Part shown: in pieces, positions 1 to 8,162 of the stretch | How the letters are laid out: the number at the start of each line of letters is the position of its first letter | Position numbering within the stretch: the first letter of the stretch is position 1 | Assembly (NCBI RefSeq): GCF_008693185.1 | Contig: NZ_VXKN01000001.1 | Span: 512,963-576,962 of the forward strand | Reading direction: 5' to 3' | DNA from: Acinetobacter qingfengensis | GTDB taxonomy: Bacteria > Pseudomonadota > Gammaproteobacteria > Pseudomonadales > Moraxellaceae | Length of the DNA: 64,000 nucleotides | Made by a program: the position numbers and the translations under genes | The notes under the pieces: model-generated | What the model was told of the DNA's origin: nothing | Seen by the model: only the letters and a program-made list of their open reading frames with translations | Database searches by the model: none

Positions 1-376
1 CAAGTCTTTGCTGAAAATCTGTCAAAGAACTAAAACCTTGCTGTTTAGCGTAATTCAGGACAGCAGCATTCAACTCCGCTTCCGGTGGTTGAATGCCATA
101 GCGTTTAACCATTTCTGACTGGGCTTCACGTAAAATCAGTTGCTCAAGAACATTTTTTCGTAAAATTTGTTCCGGTGGCAGGGTTTGATTCTGGCTTTGT
201 AATTGTTGTTTTACGATAGCAACTGCCTGATTGAGGTCACTTTGTAAAATGGCACCATTGTCAACGACAGCAACCACCTGATCGACTGGTGTTGCAGCAT
301 AAAGATGTACAGAGGCAGAAAGTGCAAGCGCTAGCGTGGTGTTGCGAAATAATTTTAATATGGTGTTGCTATTCAT
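1..376 (-). CDS. surA: SurA periplasmic peptidyl-prolyl isomerase/chaperone (partial, N-terminal part)
   Basis: About 125 N-terminal residues are present; the gene runs off the left edge of the window. An N-terminal hydrophobic signal peptide (about residues 8-27) is followed by the typical SurA opening (VDQVVAVVDNGAILQSDL) and the helical SurA N domain. In this family the protein escorts outer-membrane proteins, including LptD, through the periplasm to the BAM complex. The ATG at 374-376 overlaps the lptD stop by one base (TAATG), so the two are translationally coupled in an lptD-surA operon, the usual order in gammaproteobacteria. The PPIase domains lie outside the window and cannot be judged. 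Confidence 0.93.
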   Translation of the reverse strand, partial: MNSNTILKLFRNTTLALALSASVHLYAATPVDQVVAVVDNGAILQSDLNQAVAIVKQQLQSQNQTLPPEQILRKNVLEQLILREAQSEMVKRYGIQPPEAELNAAVLNYAKQQGFSSLTDFQQRL

Positions 377-2820
377 TAATGCTGATTCCATGTTTGGTTC
401 ACATAATCAAATCCAGTCACTCGATTTTCGAGTAATGAGGCGAGTTTACCAGAAAGACCACCTAGACCTTTAAGAGAAAATTCTGCCATGATGGCTTGTT
501 TTGCCTTGACGCCCGGTTCTGTCGGATCATCCAAATCATTATAGTATGACCGTGCATAAACGGATACGCCCCAGCAGCAAGATTCGTAATTTACGCCAAG
601 AAGCCACTCACGTGTAGTACTGCTATGTAAATCATATTGTACATGACCTAAAATTCGCCAGCGATCATTGATTGGTTGTACGAAAGAGCCTGCAATCTGT
701 TCATAAGCCTGCTGGCGCTGATCATCCAGACTTTTACGATAGTAATAGCCTAAGCTATATAAAAGACCTTTATCATCAGCATAGTTAACTGAAATATTAC
801 TCAAGGCATTTTCACCACCGGATGTCCATGCCGAATTACCGACCAGATTAATATTGTTACTTAACTGACTTCCTAGCGTTAAAACTGGCCCGGAAGTTTT
901 TTCGGTACTGATTAGGCGGTCTTTAGCAATAATATTTCCATTTTGATCGGTGTTGTTTAGATATACTCTGCGATCAGAAAAGTAAAAAGCCTGCCCTAAA
1001 CCTGCACGTAAGCGCTCTAACCCTTGCTGATCATACAAACTATAGTTTACACCGATGGAAGCAAAATTATTGTCTTCCAGCCGATCATGACCATAAAAAC
1101 GATAAGGATTGAACAGTTGATCGTAACCAATACTTGCCTGTGCAGTATCAAAGTTTGGATTATTGTCCTGATTACGATAAGGTGCATAAGCATAGAAAAA
1201 ACGTGGAGTAATGGTTTGTAGGAATTTCCCCTGTTTTTCAAATACCATTCCGGCGTCCAGTGAAACCTGTGGCACAACAGTTGCACTGCTATTACTCCGA
1301 CCACTATTTTCTGCATCTTCGTCATAATAGGTGTTTACAGAGCGTACTGTAAATTCAGGCGTAATCCAGTAACCTGGATTTCTAAAATTATATTTGACTG
1401 TCGCCTGATTGTATAATCGTGTTCCACTGTCTTCGGTTGCCGAACCATCTTCAATAGATTTCTTAAAATAAGCAGTATCATTCAGAAAACTATATTCTAA
1501 ACCATTATATTTACCGCCTTCGTATTTAAAAAGAAATTGCGGTAAGCGGGCATAAGGTTTGTCGGCATCACTGATACTACGATCTAGTGTCTGGAAATTC
1601 TGGACTTTCAATTGTGCCGTAATACCGGGAATACCATTGGCATAATTTAAAATCCAGGTACGTTCTTGATTGACTTCATCCTGAGTGTTTAAGGAATTGT
1701 CTAAATCAGAGAAGAAATCTTGATCCGAAACATAGTTGTAATTAATGGAAGTTGAGAATTGTTTATTGATTTGCCAGAAGTGTTTCCAGTGAAGATCTTT
1801 ACGGTCTTCATCATCATAGCTTTGGTCATTTGGTAAATATCCACCCCACATTTCACCACTACCATAATTCTCGGTCAGGTAGCGGAAATCTCCATTCAGC
1901 ATAAAACCACGCCCACCCAGATAGCGCGGTGTCACCGTCAGATCATAATTGGGGGCAAGGTTAAAATAATATGGAACAGTAAGTTGTAAACCACCGTCAT
2001 TGGTATAGCCAAAATTTGGCATTAAGAAACCTGTGGTACGGCGGTCGTCAATCGGGAAGTTAAAATAAGGTACGGGTACAACTGGCGTATCTTTAATATA
2101 TAGACGGGCACTTTTGGTAATGCCTCGTCCTGTTTCCTGATTTAAGGTAATTTCTTTGGCTTCAATATGCCATGCTGGTTTTGCTGTAGGCTCACAGGTT
2201 GAATAACTGGCATTTTTCAGGGTAACTGTTGTTGGTGATGTGCGTTCAATTTGTTGGGCATAGCCATGTGCCTGCTGTGCTTCACTGATATAATAGCTGT
2301 TGTTGAGATCACCAGTTTGGGTTTTTAAATTATAATTGACTTCGTCACTTTGCGCAAAAAGCCCACCTTGTGCAACTTGAACCCGACCTTGAGCTTTTGC
2401 ATAAGTTTGAGTTTTGTCCAGTTCGACTTTATCTGCATAAATGCGTCGACCTTCCTGATTAATTTCCACATTTCCTTGCAGAAAAGATGAGCCTTCTGGA
2501 TTGTAATAACCTTCATCTGCACTAATAGTTGACGTCACCTGAGTCGGATCTTTTGCAGCCGGTGTATCGCTGGCAATCGGTGTCACCCATGTGCCGGAAC
2601 AACGTGCAGAAGCATTTAAATCGCTACGAGTTGCCTCAGCAAGTTGCTGCGGAGTAAGGTAGTATTTTTGATAAAATTGCTGTGCTGTTTCGCTGTTCAT
2701 CGCTTTTTGTGTGCTGTCTTCGGCATATACCGTCTGAACCAGACTGAAATGACTACAGCCAATACTGGCAATACATAAAAGGGATCGAAAAAGTGTGGTT
2801 TTTTTAAACTGTTGATTCAT
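376..2820 (-). CDS. lptD: LPS-assembly protein LptD (OstA/Imp)
   Basis: Outer-membrane beta-barrel that, with LptE, inserts lipopolysaccharide into the outer leaflet. The 814-residue product has a signal peptide, an LptA-like jellyroll (about residues 90-240) and a long C-terminal barrel. The four cysteines that form the interlocking disulfides of this family are visible: one in RCSG near the mature N-terminus, one in STCEP and the adjacent pair in ESCCWG. I chose the ATG at 2820 (MNQQFKK) because it is followed directly by a signal peptide; an in-frame ATG pair 48 bases upstream would put a charged, implausible extension before it. Co-transcribed with surA, which helps fold it. Confidence 0.96.
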   Translation of the reverse strand: MNQQFKKTTLFRSLLCIASIGCSHFSLVQTVYAEDSTQKAMNSETAQQFYQKYYLTPQQLAEATRSDLNASARCSGTWVTPIASDTPAAKDPTQVTSTISADEGYYNPEGSSFLQGNVEINQEGRRIYADKVELDKTQTYAKAQGRVQVAQGGLFAQSDEVNYNLKTQTGDLNNSYYISEAQQAHGYAQQIERTSPTTVTLKNASYSTCEPTAKPAWHIEAKEITLNQETGRGITKSARLYIKDTPVVPVPYFNFPIDDRRTTGFLMPNFGYTNDGGLQLTVPYYFNLAPNYDLTVTPRYLGGRGFMLNGDFRYLTENYGSGEMWGGYLPNDQSYDDEDRKDLHWKHFWQINKQFSTSINYNYVSDQDFFSDLDNSLNTQDEVNQERTWILNYANGIPGITAQLKVQNFQTLDRSISDADKPYARLPQFLFKYEGGKYNGLEYSFLNDTAYFKKSIEDGSATEDSGTRLYNQATVKYNFRNPGYWITPEFTVRSVNTYYDEDAENSGRSNSSATVVPQVSLDAGMVFEKQGKFLQTITPRFFYAYAPYRNQDNNPNFDTAQASIGYDQLFNPYRFYGHDRLEDNNFASIGVNYSLYDQQGLERLRAGLGQAFYFSDRRVYLNNTDQNGNIIAKDRLISTEKTSGPVLTLGSQLSNNINLVGNSAWTSGGENALSNISVNYADDKGLLYSLGYYYRKSLDDQRQQAYEQIAGSFVQPINDRWRILGHVQYDLHSSTTREWLLGVNYESCCWGVSVYARSYYNDLDDPTEPGVKAKQAIMAEFSLKGLGGLSGKLASLLENRVTGFDYVNQTWNQH

Positions 2821-2944
2821 ATCTATCGCAGCACAATAATAATTACGCAAATAATTAAATTGCATCATAGAGAAAAAATTAAGAAACGACTACACTTGCG
2901 CATGCAAATATTACGAAGTTTTTGCAAATATAGGTAATCATTTC

Positions 2945-3958
2945 ATGCAAAGAGCACAACAAATTCATACTTGGTTGTCACAGATTTTTGGTGATAAAAA
3001 TTTTGAAATCAATTATTTAGCTGGAGATGCAAGTTTTCGGCGTTACGCCAGAATTCAGCAACAAAATAAAAAATATATGTTGATGGATGCACCTCCAGAA
3101 AAAGAAAATTGTCAGCCATTTGTGCAAATTGCCGCATTTTTACAGCAACATGGTACACGTGTACCACATATTGTCGCACAGGATTTAACACAGGGTTTTT
3201 TATTACTTGAAGACTTTGGCGATGTTGTTTTGTCAAATGTTCTTAATGCACAGAGTGTTGATCAGTTTTATACGCAAGCTTTTAAACAAATTATTCAATT
3301 GCAAGTAATTGCTCCTGACGCTGAGATTTTCCCCGACTATAGCCCTGAAAAATTAACACAGGAAATGCGCTTATTTGATCAATGGTTATTACCAGCTTTA
3401 AATATTTCATTATCCACGCAGCAACAGGATCTGTTGACACAAAGTTATGACTGGATTTTGCAGAATTTGGCACAACAGCCACAGGTGATTGTACATCGTG
3501 ATTATCATAGCCGTAATTTGATGTTACTCGAACATGAACAGAATCTTGGTGTAATTGATTTTCAGGATGCGGTCATTGGCCCAGATAGTTACGATTTCAT
3601 CTCAATTGTTCGTGATGCTTATATACAATGGCCAAAACATGCAGTGCAACAATGGATTGAACAATTTTATGCCATGTTGCCTGCATCGGCAAAACATCAT
3701 CGTGATCTGGCACAATTTCAACTGGATGTAGATGTGATGTCGATACAGCGTCATCTAAAAATTCTTGGTATTTTTGTGCGTTTGTATGTTCGGGATGGTA
3801 AATCAGGGTATCTCAAGGACTTACCTCGTGTGATGTGGTATTTACGTGATGAACTGCAACACTGCGAGTCATTACAACCGCTGTACCAATTTATTGAACA
3901 GCATGTTGTTCATGCATTTACGACAAAATATGGCAGTTATAAAGAGGTAGTCGCATGA
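2945..3958 (+). CDS. amgK: AmgK-type N-acetylmuramate/N-acetylglucosamine kinase
   Basis: Anomeric sugar kinase of the aminoglycoside-phosphotransferase fold, 337 residues. The catalytic Brenner-type motif HRDYHSRN (about residue 184) and the metal-binding DFQD (about residue 205) are intact. AmgK phosphorylates MurNAc at C1 in the peptidoglycan recycling shortcut that bypasses de novo UDP-MurNAc synthesis and so contributes to intrinsic fosfomycin tolerance in Pseudomonas and relatives. It overlaps murU by four bases (ATGA) and is divergent from lptD, an arrangement also known in pseudomonads. The function is inferred from family and context. Confidence 0.92.
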   Translation: MQRAQQIHTWLSQIFGDKNFEINYLAGDASFRRYARIQQQNKKYMLMDAPPEKENCQPFVQIAAFLQQHGTRVPHIVAQDLTQGFLLLEDFGDVVLSNVLNAQSVDQFYTQAFKQIIQLQVIAPDAEIFPDYSPEKLTQEMRLFDQWLLPALNISLSTQQQDLLTQSYDWILQNLAQQPQVIVHRDYHSRNLMLLEHEQNLGVIDFQDAVIGPDSYDFISIVRDAYIQWPKHAVQQWIEQFYAMLPASAKHHRDLAQFQLDVDVMSIQRHLKILGIFVRLYVRDGKSGYLKDLPRVMWYLRDELQHCESLQPLYQFIEQHVVHAFTTKYGSYKEVVA

Positions 3959-4641
3959 AGGCAATGATTTTGGCCGCAGGCTTTGGTAATCGTATGCGCC
4001 CATTAACATTAACTACGCCGAAACCATTGTTGCAGGTTGGACAAAAATCCTTAATTGTTTGGCATATTGAAGCCCTGAAGAAAATTGGTGTAACTGAGAT
4101 TGTCATTAATGCCGCATGGTTAAAAGAAAAACTGGTTGAAACACTGGGAGATGGTCAGCAGTTTGGTGTCAATATTATCTGGTCACTAGAAGATGAAGGA
4201 TTGGAAACAGCCGGAGGAATTATTCAGGCTTTGCCTCATTTGGGTGAGGCGCCATTTATTGTCGTTAACGGTGATGTATGGACACGTTATGATTTCTCTC
4301 AATTGTTAAATGTTGAGCTAGCAGATCATTTGGCACATCTGGTTTTAGTGGATAATCCACCACAACATCTTCAGGGTGATTTTACTTTATCTGGTCAGAA
4401 AGTATTTACACCTGATCAACAGCAAGGTGGTGAAACACTGACTTTCTCTGGTATTAGCCTACTTTCACCAAAACTATTTGCCGGACTTACTACGGGTAAA
4501 CGACCATTGGCACCATTACTTAAACATGCCATGCAACAAGGGCTGGTCACAGGTGAAAAAATGAATACGGTATGGGTCGATGTTGGGACTCCAGAGCGAT
4601 TAAGCCAATTAGATGAAAAAATAACGTTGCAAATGATTTAA
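3955..4641 (+). CDS. murU: N-acetylmuramate alpha-1-phosphate uridylyltransferase MurU
   Basis: Nucleotidyltransferase of 228 residues that converts MurNAc-1-P plus UTP to UDP-MurNAc, the step after AmgK. The nucleotide-binding signature LAAGFGNRMRPLT lies at the extreme N-terminus, followed by PKPLL, and an NGDVW motif carries the metal-binding aspartate. The start overlaps the amgK stop by four bases, so both enzymes are probably made in balance from one message. It could be confused with general glucose-1-phosphate thymidylyltransferases, but length and partner gene point to MurU. Confidence 0.93.
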   Translation: MKAMILAAGFGNRMRPLTLTTPKPLLQVGQKSLIVWHIEALKKIGVTEIVINAAWLKEKLVETLGDGQQFGVNIIWSLEDEGLETAGGIIQALPHLGEAPFIVVNGDVWTRYDFSQLLNVELADHLAHLVLVDNPPQHLQGDFTLSGQKVFTPDQQQGGETLTFSGISLLSPKLFAGLTTGKRPLAPLLKHAMQQGLVTGEKMNTVWVDVGTPERLSQLDEKITLQMI

Positions 4642-4666
4642 AACTGGACATATACGGCTAATCCAT

Positions 4667-4697
4667 TTGTGTTTTACGTTATGTTCCACGTTATAAT
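4667..4697 (+). promoter_or_regulatory. Candidate promoter with a tandem 12-bp repeat upstream of rsmG-parA-parB
   Basis: A consensus -10 hexamer TATAAT (4692-4697) is preceded at 19 bp by TTGTGT (4667-4672). Two adjacent copies of a 12-bp unit, GTTTTACGTTAT (4671-4682) and GTTCCACGTTAT (4683-4694), fill the spacer and reach into the -10. The second copy with flanks is a half-match to the ParB site parS (TGTTNCACGT). The likely role is the promoter for the rsmG-par operon; operator function is inference. Confidence 0.5.
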
Positions 4698-4727
4698 GCA
4701 GCGTCAATTCAACGGATTAGATTTGTT

Positions 4728-5363
4728 ATGCATCCATATTATCAAGGCTTAAAACAAGGTGTGGCTGAGCTACAGCTTAATCTATCCGAACTGATGCTGG
4801 AGAACTTACTCAAGTATCAGGATGCTTTGGTACTGTGGAACAAAGCATTTAATTTAACAGCAATTCGTGATCCAAAAGAAATGCTGGTGAAACATTTACT
4901 GGATAGTTTAAGTATTCTGCCACATTTACCGACAGGTCGTTTACTGGATATTGGTACAGGCGGGGGGATGCCGGGCATCATGATTGCATTGTGCCAACCG
5001 GAACGAGAGTGTGTTTTATTAGATTCTAATGGTAAAAAAATCCGTTTTTTAAAACAATTTATTGCCGATATGAAGTTGTCGAATGTCAAGGCGGTACAGA
5101 CTCGAGTGGAAGATCAGGGCAGTATCCAGGATTTAGGTCAATTTGATGTGATTACCAGTCGGGCATTTGCATCATTGCTAGATTTTGTGGCATTGTCTGA
5201 ACCCTATATGCATGCTCAATCCAGTATTGCAGCCATGAAGGGTATTATTCCACAGGAAGAATTACAGCAACTTACCCAGTACCAGCAAAACATCATTGCA
5301 TTGCATGTGCCACATCTGGATGAACAACGACATTTGGTCATGTTGAAGGGTAAATCAGCTTGA
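4728..5363 (+). CDS. rsmG: 16S rRNA (guanine527-N7)-methyltransferase RsmG
   Basis: SAM-dependent methyltransferase (GidB family, 211 residues, usual length) that makes m7G527 in 16S rRNA; loss gives low-level streptomycin resistance in other bacteria. The SAM-binding motif I DIGTGGGMPG is seen at about residue 74, followed by the family's LLDSNGKKIRFL segment. It heads the operon whose next genes are parA and parB, as in many gammaproteobacteria, and ends 30 bases before parA. Confidence 0.95.
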   Translation: MHPYYQGLKQGVAELQLNLSELMLENLLKYQDALVLWNKAFNLTAIRDPKEMLVKHLLDSLSILPHLPTGRLLDIGTGGGMPGIMIALCQPERECVLLDSNGKKIRFLKQFIADMKLSNVKAVQTRVEDQGSIQDLGQFDVITSRAFASLLDFVALSEPYMHAQSSIAAMKGIIPQEELQQLTQYQQNIIALHVPHLDEQRHLVMLKGKSA

Positions 5364-5393
5364 AATTTTATATGAATATAGAGAACTGCGGTC

Positions 5394-6170
5394 ATGGCTA
5401 AAATTATTGCAATTGCAAATCAAAAAGGCGGCGTGGCAAAAACCACAACAGCTGTGAATCTGGCCGCATCATTGGCAATTTTAAAAAAACGGGTATTGTT
5501 GATTGATCTGGATTCACAGGGAAATGCCACAATGGGATCCGGTGTTCAGAAAAATCAGCTTGAATATAGTGTTGCAGATGTTTTATTAAGAGAAGTAAAT
5601 ATTGAATCTGCAATTATTAAAGCAGAAGTGGGTTATAAGGTTTTAGGCGCCAATCGTGAATTATCCGGAGTTGAACTTTCAATTGCAGATGAAGCACAAC
5701 GGGAATTTATTCTTCGCGATGCTTTAAAACAAATCGATCATTCTTTTGATTTTATCATCATGGATTGTGCACCAAGTTTAAGCTTAATTACCGTGAATGC
5801 CTTGTGCGCAGCCAACAGTGTAATTATTCCAATGCAATGTGAATATTATGCATTGGAAGGTTTAGCAGATTTATGCCAGACCATTGAACGAATTAACCAG
5901 ACACTGAATCCTCAATTAGAGATTTTAGGTGTGTTAAGAACACTTTATGATGGGCGTAATGCACTGACCAAAGATGTGTCTGCTGAGTTAGAAAACTATT
6001 TTGGTGAAAAACTGTTTACGACAGTCATTCCTCGTAATGTTCGTTTGGCGGAAGCTCCTGCACACGGTCTACCCATTATTTACTTTGAAAAAAGCTCAAA
6101 AGGTGCAATAGCTTATTTGAGTTTTGCAGCAGAATTAACTAAAAAGATTAAAAAAGGAGCAAAAGCATGA
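5394..6170 (+). CDS. parA: Chromosome-partitioning ATPase ParA (Soj)
   Basis: ParA/MinD-type deviant Walker ATPase of 258 residues. The KGGVAKTTT P-loop with its signature lysine is at residues 11-19, the Walker A' aspartate motif (LLIDLDSQGN) follows, and a DCAPS switch comes later. There is no N-terminal HTH extension, so it is the short chromosomal Soj type rather than a plasmid ParA. It overlaps parB by four bases. It drives segregation of ParB-parS complexes. Confidence 0.95.
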   Translation: MAKIIAIANQKGGVAKTTTAVNLAASLAILKKRVLLIDLDSQGNATMGSGVQKNQLEYSVADVLLREVNIESAIIKAEVGYKVLGANRELSGVELSIADEAQREFILRDALKQIDHSFDFIIMDCAPSLSLITVNALCAANSVIIPMQCEYYALEGLADLCQTIERINQTLNPQLEILGVLRTLYDGRNALTKDVSAELENYFGEKLFTTVIPRNVRLAEAPAHGLPIIYFEKSSKGAIAYLSFAAELTKKIKKGAKA

Positions 6171-7060
6171 CCAGAAAACGTGGGCTTGCCAAAGGACGTG
6201 GATTGGATGCATTGCTAGGTTCCATTCAAAAAGAAAAGCAAACCATTGTAGAAAGTAGTGCAACGCAACGTGTTGATGGAGAATTACAACACGTTGATGT
6301 TGCCCTATTGCAGCGAGGTGAATATCAGCCACGTCGTTACATGGGTGAAGAAGAATTACAGGATCTGGCAGACTCAATTAAACAACATGGCGTAATGCAA
6401 CCAATCGTTATCCGTAAACTGGATGATGAGGGATCACGTTATGAAATTATTGCAGGTGAGCGTCGCTGGCGTGCGGCACAACTGGCAGGATTGACGCAGA
6501 TTCCGGCTATTGTTCGCGAGATATCCGATCAGGTGGCAATAGCGCTGGCCTTGATTGAAAATATTCAGCGTCAGGATTTAAACCCGATGGAGCAAGCTTT
6601 AGCTTTGCAGCGTTTCCATGATGAATTTGGTTTAAGTCATCAGGAAATTGCAGATACAGTGGGTAAAGCTCGGGCTACAGTCAGTAATTTGTTGCGATTA
6701 TTGAGTTTGGAAGATTCCGTTAAAGACTTGTTAAGTGAACAAAAACTGGATATGGGGCATGCACGTGCGATTTTAGCCTTGAAAAAAACGCAACAACGTC
6801 AAATTGCAGAACATATCATCAAAAAAGACTTGTCTGTTCGTCAAACTGAGCAATTGGTTCGGGAATTATTGACACCATCGCAACACAAGCAACAGAAAAC
6901 TGCATCAGCAGACCTTGAACAATTAACGACACGTTTGTCTGATCGTCTGGGAGCTCAGGTACAGATTGATCATAATGCTAAAGGTAAGGGGAAAATTGTC
7001 ATTAAATATCATTCTCTGGATGAGCTTGATGGCATTTTAAGTATTTGTTTATCTGAATAA
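6167..7060 (+). CDS. parB: Chromosome-partitioning protein ParB (Spo0J)
   Basis: CTP-dependent DNA clamp that binds parS and spreads. It has 297 residues: a lysine/arginine-rich N-terminus with the ParA-activating LAKGRGLDALLG segment, the ParB/Srx nucleotide-binding domain with GERRWRAAQLAG (CTP-binding motif), a central HTH (about residues 155-180) and a C-terminal dimerisation domain. It is translationally coupled to parA. No full parS palindrome was found in this window by eye. Confidence 0.95.
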   Translation: MTRKRGLAKGRGLDALLGSIQKEKQTIVESSATQRVDGELQHVDVALLQRGEYQPRRYMGEEELQDLADSIKQHGVMQPIVIRKLDDEGSRYEIIAGERRWRAAQLAGLTQIPAIVREISDQVAIALALIENIQRQDLNPMEQALALQRFHDEFGLSHQEIADTVGKARATVSNLLRLLSLEDSVKDLLSEQKLDMGHARAILALKKTQQRQIAEHIIKKDLSVRQTEQLVRELLTPSQHKQQKTASADLEQLTTRLSDRLGAQVQIDHNAKGKGKIVIKYHSLDELDGILSICLSE

Positions 7061-7081
7061 TTCTATAAACTCGAGGGGTGT

Positions 7082-7747
7082 ATGTGGGAGTTTATTAAAG
7101 CGGGAGGTTGGCTAATGCTGCCTCTTGTATTATGTTCAATCGCAGCATTGGCCATTATTATTGAACGGTTCTTACGTTTAAAACGTATCTGGGTCGCACC
7201 AACACAATTATGTCAGCAAGCAATATTAAAGTTGCATAGTCATCAGTTTAATTCTGATTATGAGCAACAACTGTCTAAAATTAGTCTTGGACAAATTTTA
7301 TTAAAAGGCTATCAATTTCGGCAGGAAAATCCTGAATTTGTGAAAGCACAAATGCAGGCAGAAGCAGCAATACAAATTAACCAACTGGAAAAAAACATCA
7401 ATTTTTTGGGAACTATTGGCTCAATCGCACCATTATTGGGATTGTTGGGTACAGTATTGGGAATTATCGAGGCTTTTCTTGCGGTTAATGCTGGCGGTAT
7501 TACTGATCCGGCGATGCTTGCCAATGGCGTATCAAAAGCTTTAATTACGACTGCTGCAGGTATGATTGTTGCAATTCCAGCGTTGATTTTTTATCGTTAT
7601 TTCCAGCGTCTAATTGTTGAGTATGTTGTAGAAATGGAACAACAAGCTACAATATTTCATGCAGCTTTGTTTTATGATAAGTCCGCTAAGACACAACCCC
7701 TTATTCAACAAGACAGATATGTAGGGCAGGTGACTGATGAAGTTTAA
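7082..7747 (+). CDS. exbB: MotA/TolQ/ExbB proton-channel family protein
   Basis: Inner-membrane proton channel of 221 residues with three evident membrane segments: residues about 8-27, 105-130 (GTIGSIAPLLGLLGTVLGII, the family signature) and 150-175. It pairs with the ExbD-like gene that overlaps its end by 11 bases. Its place directly before msbA-lpxK-kdsB is a frequent gammaproteobacterial arrangement. Whether it energises TonB or some other envelope process cannot be told from sequence, so the exbB symbol is by family only. Confidence 0.82.
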   Translation: MWEFIKAGGWLMLPLVLCSIAALAIIIERFLRLKRIWVAPTQLCQQAILKLHSHQFNSDYEQQLSKISLGQILLKGYQFRQENPEFVKAQMQAEAAIQINQLEKNINFLGTIGSIAPLLGLLGTVLGIIEAFLAVNAGGITDPAMLANGVSKALITTAAGMIVAIPALIFYRYFQRLIVEYVVEMEQQATIFHAALFYDKSAKTQPLIQQDRYVGQVTDEV

Positions 7748-8162
7748 TCGTCCCCGTATCAATGAAATTGAAGTCAATTTGACACCGATGATTGACTGTC
7801 TGTTATTTTTGCTGGTGTTTTTATTGGTTTCTACCACATTTAACCAGCATAGTCGCATTAATCTGACACTACCCGATGCGCAGGGCGTGCCGCCTAAAAA
7901 TACTGATCAACGTATTGAGGTCGTGGTTCAGTCATCAGGAAAATATTTGGTTAATGGGCAGGCATTGGCTGGACACGATGAAGTACAGTTAAGTACTGCC
8001 ATCAAACAGGCTGCGGCTAATCGTCATAATTTACCATTAACTATTGCTGCTGATGCCAAAGCAACGCATCAAGATGTGGTTAGGGTGATGGATGTGGCAG
8101 GTAAACTGGGTTTTATGAATATCAATATCAGCACAAAAGTTCCATCCCGAGGTTATAATTAG
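7737..8162 (+). CDS. exbD: ExbD/TolR family biopolymer transport protein
   Basis: Product of 141 residues with one N-terminal membrane helix (about 17-38) and a periplasmic domain. The essential proton-carrying aspartate at the start of the helix is present (D20 in LTPMIDCLLFLL). It overlaps the ExbB-like gene, with which it should form the stator complex, and its stop shares a base with the msbA GTG start. Confidence 0.85.
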   Translation: MKFNRPRINEIEVNLTPMIDCLLFLLVFLLVSTTFNQHSRINLTLPDAQGVPPKNTDQRIEVVVQSSGKYLVNGQALAGHDEVQLSTAIKQAAANRHNLPLTIAADAKATHQDVVRVMDVAGKLGFMNINISTKVPSRGYN

